Positions 1 through 3,965 of a stretch of 7,263 nt of DNA are shown here, in pieces. The DNA is taken from positions 2,498-9,760 of the forward strand of contig DCGA01000167.1 in NCBI GenBank assembly GCA_002314465.1, given 5' to 3'. The DNA is from a bacterium UBA1790 (GTDB lineage Bacteria; Bacteroidota; Bacteroidia; Bacteroidales; Muribaculaceae). Every line of letters starts with the position of its first letter. Positions within the stretch are counted from its first letter, which is position 1. The position numbers were made by a program, and so were the translations under genes. Below the pieces are notes generated by a model. The model did no database searches. It was not told the origin of the DNA and was given only the letters and a program-made list of their open reading frames with translations.

Positions 1-292
1 CGCTCGCGAGTCCACCCTGCCATATCTTTACTATCTCGCCCAGATGCTGGCTGTAGTAGGCCCAGTCGTAAAACAGGACATGGCCCAGGCGTGCACCCAC
101 TATGGTAGCAACCACCACATAGACGAAGAGCGAGCCCACCCATTTCTCGGGGGCGCCCTCGTGCTTGAAGATGCGCGACATTATTTCATAGCCCACCAGG
201 AAACCGATGGCAAACATCAATCCGTACCAACGAACGGTCAAAAAGCCATCAAAGAGATTGGGATTGGCCGTCCAAGTAATATAACCAAGCAT
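1..292 (-). CDS. lgt: Prolipoprotein diacylglyceryl transferase, N-terminal part (runs off left edge)
   Basis: Lgt is a polytopic inner-membrane enzyme that moves diacylglycerol from phosphatidylglycerol to the lipobox cysteine of prolipoproteins, the first step of lipoprotein maturation. Reading the minus strand from the ATG at 292-290 gives 97 complete codons. They begin MLGYITWTANPNLFDG, followed by RWYGLMFAIGF (about residues 22-32), then VGARLGHVLFYD, and end in IWQGGLAS at the window edge. The RWYG, GARLGH and GG(L/M)xx blocks are recognisable Lgt signatures, and the first helices are hydrophobic. The start is supported by a Bacteroidota promoter about 30 nt upstream (323-330). The gene is divergent from the zinc-ribbon gene and stands outside the other operons. 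The codon after the last serine begins with G, so it cannot be the histidine expected after GGLAS (see findings). Family call is firm; the C-terminal two thirds are outside the window. Confidence 0.93.
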   Translation of the reverse strand, partial: MLGYITWTANPNLFDGFLTVRWYGLMFAIGFLVGYEIMSRIFKHEGAPEKWVGSLFVYVVVATIVGARLGHVLFYDWAYYSQHLGEIVKIWQGGLAS

Positions 293-322
293 ATTTTATC
301 AGTCGTTTTTCGTTATGTAACG

Positions 323-330
323 CAAAGTTA
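323..330 (-). promoter_or_regulatory. Probable lgt promoter, -7 box TAACTTTG
   Basis: On the minus strand these bases read TAACTTTG, an exact match to the Bacteroidota primary sigma factor -7 consensus TAnnTTTG. The -33 element is weak: TTTC on the minus strand at 355-352, with a 21-nt spacer. The predicted transcription start near 319-316 gives lgt a leader of roughly 25 nt. Confidence 0.65.
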
Positions 331-528
331 CAACTTTTTTGTGAACTTAGAGAAATTGACACTGCGAAAGCAAGCAAAATAGTAAAATTTTCGCGCACAT
401 GTGCCCTTATCCTGTGACAAAGCCTACACACCGCCCGCCGTTGCAGCCACAGGCATTGCCAAAGTATTCCCAAAAGAAGTAAAAAATAGCAAAATGCAAG
501 CAAAAGCACTCAAAATAGCCCGAATAAC

Positions 529-559
529 TTTGTTATTTCGTGATTTCTTTTTATATTTG
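529..559 (+). promoter_or_regulatory. Promoter of the zinc-ribbon gene (TTTG - 19 nt - TATATTTG)
   Basis: TTTG at 529-532 and TATATTTG at 552-559 match the Bacteroidota -33 (TTTG) and -7 (TAnnTTTG) consensus with a 19-nt spacer, which makes this the best promoter in the window. Transcription should begin around 563-566, leaving a leader of about 12-15 nt before the ATG at 578. It rules out the in-frame upstream starts at 401 and 494, because they lie before the promoter. TAACTTTG at 525-532 overlaps the -33 box and is a second possible -7 box. Confidence 0.8.
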
Positions 560-577
560 CATACAATATATAGAAAT

Positions 578-1174
578 ATGGAAAAGACTTGTCCCCGATG
601 TGGTAAAGTGGTCGTGGTTTCGGCCGAAGAACTGGCGATGCGCGAGGGTGTTGCGGTGTGTCCGCAGTGCCTTGCCGTCTTTGACATGGACGGAAATGTT
701 CACCAGCACCAGGCCAATACCAAGACACGACAAGCCGCAACCGAAGTTGATGAGACACCCGTCCACGCTGCACAACCCGTTATTTCACAGGCATACACAG
801 CAGTGGCGCCCGAGGCCTACCACTATTGCCCCGAGTGCGGCAAGCCATTGCCCGGCAGCGTGAAATTCTGCCCCTATTGCGGCATTAGGCTTGCAGCTCC
901 CACTGCACCTGCACCACGAACGCAAGTAGCACCTGTTGCAAGCACACCGGCAACCGTAGATACATCGGCAACCGCAGCACAACACGAAGAAGAACGCCAA
1001 CTGCCGCCCGCTGCCAAGTGGGCACCTGTGTTCCCGACCGTGCATTACCGCATGCGCAAGTGGGGCTCGGGACCGGCAAGCCTACGAGCACACTTTGTGG
1101 GCTACAGCGCCATCATCGTGCTGCTGGCAATCTTCGTCTTCATCGTGTACCAGGGCATGCTCATCAGCGACTGA
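578..1174 (+). CDS. Double zinc-ribbon protein with C-terminal membrane anchor
   Basis: The 198-residue product has no known specific function. It opens with a Cys4 zinc ribbon (C5, C8, C28, C31). A polar linker rich in Gln, Ala and Thr leads to a second, shorter Cys4 ribbon (C84, C87, C98, C101) of the type found in many bacterial 'zinc-ribbon domain' membrane proteins. A Pro/Ala/Thr-rich segment (about 104-150) follows. One hydrophobic helix (about 174-195) lies at the extreme C-terminus with only a few residues after it. No signal peptide is present, so the ribbons should face the cytoplasm, tethered by the tail helix. The frame is open from 401, but the ATG at 578 is chosen because a consensus promoter sits at 529-559 and the first ribbon starts right after it. 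A 63-nt gap without an obvious terminator or TAnnTTTG box separates it from manC, so they may be cotranscribed. Presence of the gene is secure; its role is not known. Confidence 0.85.
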   Translation: MEKTCPRCGKVVVVSAEELAMREGVAVCPQCLAVFDMDGNVHQHQANTKTRQAATEVDETPVHAAQPVISQAYTAVAPEAYHYCPECGKPLPGSVKFCPYCGIRLAAPTAPAPRTQVAPVASTPATVDTSATAAQHEEERQLPPAAKWAPVFPTVHYRMRKWGSGPASLRAHFVGYSAIIVLLAIFVFIVYQGMLISD

Positions 1175-1237
1175 ACCCATAAAACAACCGATTTACTAAC
1201 ATAACACATAAAACAAGAAACCTTAATCCTTAAAGAA

Positions 1238-2317
1238 ATGAATAAAAACCGTTATTGCGTAATAATGTGCGGTGGCGTGGGAAGCCGTTTCTGGCCCTAT
1301 AGCCGCACCAATCTGCCCAAGCAGTTCATTGACTTCTTTGGCACTGGCAAGAGCCTGCTGCAGATGACCATCGAGCGCATCCAGGGCATCGTCCCCGACG
1401 AGAATATCATAATGATGACCAACGCACAGTATGCCGGCATCATCGCCGAGCAACTGCCCCAGTTGCGTCCCGAGCAGATTCTGCTCGAACCCGCACGCCG
1501 CAACACCGCTCCGTGCATTGCATGGGCTGCATGGCACATCAAATCGCTCAACCCCGACGCACAGATAATGGTTGCTCCCAGCGACCACCTCATCCTCAAG
1601 ACCGAGGAATACCGCGACAGCGTGAACAAGGCATTTGACTTCATCGACGGCCGCGACGCCATCCTCACACTGGGCATCAAGCCCAACCGTCCCGAGACTG
1701 GCTACGGCTACATCCAGGTGGGCGAAGCATTCAACAACGACATTAAGAAGGTGAAGACATTCACCGAGAAACCCAATCTGGAACTGGCACGCGTGTTCCT
1801 TGAGACAGGCGAGTTCTTCTGGAACTCGGGCATGTTCTTCTGGAGCGCCGACACCATCATCAAAGCGATGACCGACCACGCTCCCGAGATTGCACACGTT
1901 TTTGACGGCGGCAAGGACACCTTCGGCCGTGAGGGCGAAACCGCTTTCATCAATGCCAAATACCCCTCATGCAGCAACATTTCTATCGACTTTGCGGTGA
2001 TGGAGAAGGCCAACAACGTGTATGTAGAGTGCGTCGACTTCGGTTGGAGCGACCTGGGCACATGGGGCTCACTCTACGACAACTCAGAGAAAAACAGCGA
2101 GGGCAATGCCACCCAGGGCTGCAACGCGCTCATGTTTAACAGCCGCAACAACATCGTGGCAGTTAAGGGCGACAAACTCGTTGTGGCATCGGGACTCAAC
2201 GACTATATCGTTGCCGATGTAGATGACGCACTGCTCATTGTCCCCAAAGACGAGGAGCAGAAGATTCGCCTCTATGTCAACGAGGCAAAAGCACAGTTTG
2301 GTGATAAATACATTTAA
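1238..2317 (+). CDS. manC: Mannose-1-phosphate guanylyltransferase (GDP-mannose pyrophosphorylase)
   Basis: This cytoplasmic enzyme converts mannose 1-phosphate and GTP to GDP-mannose and pyrophosphate (EC 2.7.7.13), supplying mannose and, via GDP-fucose, fucose for surface glycans. The 359-residue product carries the nucleotidyltransferase signature GGVGSRFWPYSR..PKQF (residues 12-30), EPARRNTAP (84-92), PSDH (114-117), FTEKP (175-179; Lys in the sugar-phosphate site), FWNSGMFFW (194-202) and GWSDLGTW (269-276). Its length fits the short form that has only the guanylyltransferase and beta-helix parts. The C-terminal phosphomannose isomerase domain of the bifunctional enzymes is absent. The start follows an A-rich leader without Shine-Dalgarno motif. 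The lrp-type gene begins 9 nt after the stop, which suggests cotranscription. A thermostable-type sugar nucleotidyltransferase of other specificity is possible but less likely given the full motif set. Confidence 0.93.
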   Translation: MNKNRYCVIMCGGVGSRFWPYSRTNLPKQFIDFFGTGKSLLQMTIERIQGIVPDENIIMMTNAQYAGIIAEQLPQLRPEQILLEPARRNTAPCIAWAAWHIKSLNPDAQIMVAPSDHLILKTEEYRDSVNKAFDFIDGRDAILTLGIKPNRPETGYGYIQVGEAFNNDIKKVKTFTEKPNLELARVFLETGEFFWNSGMFFWSADTIIKAMTDHAPEIAHVFDGGKDTFGREGETAFINAKYPSCSNISIDFAVMEKANNVYVECVDFGWSDLGTWGSLYDNSEKNSEGNATQGCNALMFNSRNNIVAVKGDKLVVASGLNDYIVADVDDALLIVPKDEEQKIRLYVNEAKAQFGDKYI

Positions 2318-2326
2318 TGCAGCAAT

Positions 2327-2800
2327 ATGGAAAAGATAGACAATCTCGATAAAAAAATCCTGGGTATCATCATGCAGAATGCCCGCATTCCCTCTAAGGA
2401 CGTGGCAGTAGACTGCAATGTGTCGCGCGCAGCGATACACCAACGCATCCAGCGTATGGTCGAGACCGGTGTCATCACCGGTTCGGGCTATAACGTAAAC
2501 CCCAAGGCTCTGGGCTATGCCACCTGCACCTATATCGGCATCCAGCTGCAGAAAGGCTCGATGTACCGCGACGTGGTACCCGAACTTGAGAAGATACGCG
2601 AGGTGGTAGAGTGCCACTTCACCACCGGCTCCTACACCATGCTCATCAAACTCTATGCTCGCGACAACCAGCACCTCATGGAGTTGCTCAACGGTCGCAT
2701 TCAGCACATTCCCGGCGTGATGGCTACCGAGACTCTCATCTCGCTTGAGCAGAGCATTTGCCGCCAGATTCCCATTCGCAAAGATAACATTGACGACTGA
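2327..2800 (+). CDS. Lrp/AsnC family transcriptional regulator
   Basis: The 157-residue protein has the standard Lrp/AsnC layout. Residues 4-55 form the winged helix-turn-helix, starting IDNLDKKILGIIMQNAR, with recognition helix VSRAAIHQRIQRM (32-44). Residues about 64-145 form the RAM ligand-binding and oligomerisation domain, including IPGV at 128-131 and the closing TLISLEQ strand. Members are feast/famine regulators that bind DNA as dimers to octamers and usually sense an amino acid; the ligand cannot be read from sequence. The gene sits 9 nt behind manC, and its TGA (2798-2800) overlaps the ATG of the dehydrogenase gene by one base, so the two are probably translationally coupled. The tight pairing suggests, but does not prove, that the regulator controls the dehydrogenase operon. 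Family assignment is firm. Confidence 0.93.
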   Translation: MEKIDNLDKKILGIIMQNARIPSKDVAVDCNVSRAAIHQRIQRMVETGVITGSGYNVNPKALGYATCTYIGIQLQKGSMYRDVVPELEKIREVVECHFTTGSYTMLIKLYARDNQHLMELLNGRIQHIPGVMATETLISLEQSICRQIPIRKDNIDD

Positions 2801-3753
2801 TGAAGATTGTAGTACTTGACGGATATCCCGGCAATCCCGGCGACTTGTCGTGGGAGGAACTGAAGACCGTGGGCGAGTGCGACGTGTATAACCGTTGCGC
2901 CCCCGAGCAGATATTAGAACGCTGCCAGGGTGCCGACGCTGTACTCGTAAACAAGATATTCATCACCCGCGAAATCATAGAGCAGTTGCCCCAACTCAGA
3001 TATCTGGGCGAAATGGGCACAGGCTATAACAACATCGATGTAGAGGCTGCCCACGAGCATGGCATAGTGGTGACCAACGTGCCTGCCTACAGCACCCGCT
3101 CGGTAGCACAGATGGCAATCGCCCACCTGCTCAACATCACCTGCCGTACCGGACACTACACCCGCCAGGTACGTGCCGGACGATGGGCCGACAGCAAGGA
3201 CTTCTGTTACAGCGACACACCGCTCATCGAACTTGCCGACAAGCAGATGGGTATCGTGGGCCTGGGACAGATAGGCCAGGCCGTCGCAAGCATTGCACTG
3301 AGCCTGGGCATGACCGTCATGGCCTACACCTCTAAGTCGCAGGACCAGTTGCCCGAGGGCATCACCAAGGCACGCGACCTCGACCACCTGTTTGCAAGCA
3401 GCGACGTCGTGTCACTGCATTGTCCCGCAACCCCCGAAACAATAGGCATGGTCAATGCACGCCGACTTGCACTCATGAAGCCCACGGCGATACTGCTCAA
3501 TACCAGCCGAGGCCTTCTCGTAGACGAACAAGCACTTGCCGATGCCCTTAACGAAGGAACTATCATGGCAGCGGCGCTCGATGTACTGACACAAGAGCCA
3601 CCTGCCCACGACAATCCCCTCATCACCGCACGCAACTGCTTCTTCACTCCCCATGTGGGATGGGCAACCCACGAAGCACGCGAGCGCATGATGCGGGTCA
3701 TCATCGACAACGTGGCAGCCTGGAAAAACGGCACCCCCGTTAATGTTGTGTAA
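2800..3753 (+). CDS. D-isomer-specific 2-hydroxyacid dehydrogenase (glycerate dehydrogenase/hydroxypyruvate reductase-like)
   Basis: The 317-residue product is a full-length member of the D-2-hydroxyacid dehydrogenase family, which interconverts 2-oxoacids and D-2-hydroxyacids with a nicotinamide cofactor. Visible features are the substrate-domain segment GTGYNNID, the Rossmann loop GLGQIG (154-159), and the catalytic triad Arg237 (NTSRG), Glu266 (TQEPP) and His285 (TPHVGW). After the second Rossmann strand the sequence is AYTSKSQ (175-181), lacking the acidic residue typical of NAD-specific members; Thr-Ser-Lys there resembles the NADPH-binding YTGR of human GRHPR. Overall resemblance is to glycerate dehydrogenase/hydroxypyruvate reductase, but lactate-, phosphoglycerate- or other oxoacid-specific relatives share these motifs. 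The ATG at 2800 overlaps the lrp-type stop by one base. A perfect palindrome and a small membrane-protein gene follow the stop. Family is certain; substrate is inferred weakly. Confidence 0.9.
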   Translation: MKIVVLDGYPGNPGDLSWEELKTVGECDVYNRCAPEQILERCQGADAVLVNKIFITREIIEQLPQLRYLGEMGTGYNNIDVEAAHEHGIVVTNVPAYSTRSVAQMAIAHLLNITCRTGHYTRQVRAGRWADSKDFCYSDTPLIELADKQMGIVGLGQIGQAVASIALSLGMTVMAYTSKSQDQLPEGITKARDLDHLFASSDVVSLHCPATPETIGMVNARRLALMKPTAILLNTSRGLLVDEQALADALNEGTIMAAALDVLTQEPPAHDNPLITARNCFFTPHVGWATHEARERMMRVIIDNVAAWKNGTPVNVV

Positions 3754-3762
3754 ATGAAAATC

Positions 3763-3780
3763 TTTATTCTATAGAATAAA
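3763..3780. promoter_or_regulatory. Perfect 18-bp palindrome TTTATTCTATAGAATAAA
   Basis: Positions 3763-3771 are the exact reverse complement of 3772-3780, with no spacer. The dyad begins 9 nt after the dehydrogenase stop, and its last base is the A of the ATG of the 46-codon gene. It is not a typical intrinsic terminator, because it is AT-only apart from one C and one G and no U-tract follows. A binding site for a dimeric regulator, or a weak RNA hairpin hiding the start codon, are the main possibilities. The Lrp-type protein encoded just upstream is a candidate ligand, by inference only. Confidence 0.5.
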
Positions 3781-3920
3781 TGTTTAATCCCTATTTAGTA
3801 AAGAACAAATTCCTGAGAATTATTGCAATTACACTTTGTGCAATCGCATTCATAGCGCTTCTGATACTCGGATTATTTCTGATCGGAGAGATTACCGACT
3901 TTGTGAAGAGTATATTCTAA
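3780..3920 (+). CDS. Small single-pass membrane protein, 46 residues
   Basis: I do not recognise the family. The frame opens with ATG at 3780 and ends with TAA at 3918-3920; an in-frame TAA lies directly before the ATG, so no longer start exists. The product begins MFNPYLVKNKFLRII. Residues about 14-36 are an almost uninterrupted hydrophobic helix. A short polar tail, GEITDFVKSIF, follows. Lys8, Lys10 and Arg13 before the helix, with Glu37 and Asp40 after it, suggest the N-terminus lies in the cytoplasm. The gene is 26 nt behind the dehydrogenase stop on the same strand and before the next promoter, so it is probably the last member of the manC-lrp-dehydrogenase transcript unless it has an unseen promoter. 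Third-position use is more AT-rich than in the neighbours, which is common for small membrane proteins but also lowers certainty. Confidence 0.6.
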   Translation: MFNPYLVKNKFLRIIAITLCAIAFIALLILGLFLIGEITDFVKSIF

Positions 3921-3931
3921 GGTTTTTTAAA

Positions 3932-3961
3932 TTTCCTGTTCAAGAAAAAGTAGTACCTTTG
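3932..3961 (+). promoter_or_regulatory. Promoter of the envelope operon (TTTC - 18 nt - TACCTTTG)
   Basis: TACCTTTG at 3954-3961 matches the TAnnTTTG -7 consensus exactly. TTTC at 3932-3935 is a one-mismatch -33 element with an 18-nt spacer. Transcription would start about 4-7 nt after the box, at or beside the GTG start codon at 3966, implying a leaderless or nearly leaderless mRNA. Confidence 0.65.
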
Positions 3962-3965
3962 CAGC

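Larger units (their letters stand above)
293..577. other. Divergent intergenic region between lgt and the zinc-ribbon gene
   Basis: This stretch of 285 nt holds the two outward promoters listed separately. Other structure is modest: a 10-bp perfect palindrome GCACATGTGC at 395-404, a direct repeat GCAAGCAAAA at 370-379 and 496-505, and a direct repeat CAAAATAG at 375-382 and 511-518. Open frames cross it on both strands, but they run over the promoters and have no recognisable protein features. I see no tRNA or riboswitch-like architecture. Confidence 0.6.

Noticed and set aside
425..437. TACACACCGCCCG, identical to part of the universal 16S rRNA segment near position 1392-1406
   Set aside because: The match ends after 13 bases on both sides, and no other rRNA sequence surrounds it. 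Chance or irrelevant similarity is the better explanation.
249..509. Minus-strand open frame of 86 codons with a hydrophobic start
   Set aside because: It overlaps the first codons of lgt in another frame and runs across the lgt promoter. Its hydrophobicity comes from T-rich intergenic sequence.
401..577. In-frame N-terminal extension of the zinc-ribbon protein (starts at 401 or 494)
   Set aside because: A consensus promoter at 529-559 lies inside the extension, and the extension resembles no domain. The ATG at 578 follows the promoter directly and begins just before the first zinc ribbon.
1178..1216. Direct repeat CATAAAACAA at 1178-1187 and 1207-1216 between the zinc-ribbon gene and manC
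   Set aside because: It is a short A-rich repeat in an A-rich leader, with no dyad or promoter box near it. I see no reason to assign it a function.
1223..1897. Long minus-strand open frame of 224 codons opposite manC
   Set aside because: It is a shadow of the GC-biased third positions of manC and has no recognisable motif. Similar shadows lie opposite the dehydrogenase and the Ig-like lipoprotein.
2297..2316. Possible promoter for the Lrp-type gene (TTTG and TACATTTA)
   Set aside because: The boxes are only 8 nt apart instead of about 19-21, and the -7 box has a mismatch.
2465..2482. Inverted repeat ACCGGTG-TCAT-CACCGGT inside the Lrp-type gene
   Set aside because: It arises because two Thr-Gly codon pairs are both written ACCGGT, which is self-complementary. 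No U-run follows, and it lies in the middle of a conserved domain.
2823..2841. Tandem-like CCCGGC repeats at the start of the dehydrogenase gene
   Set aside because: They encode the YPGNPGD segment; repeated Pro-Gly/Asn-Pro-Gly codons explain them.
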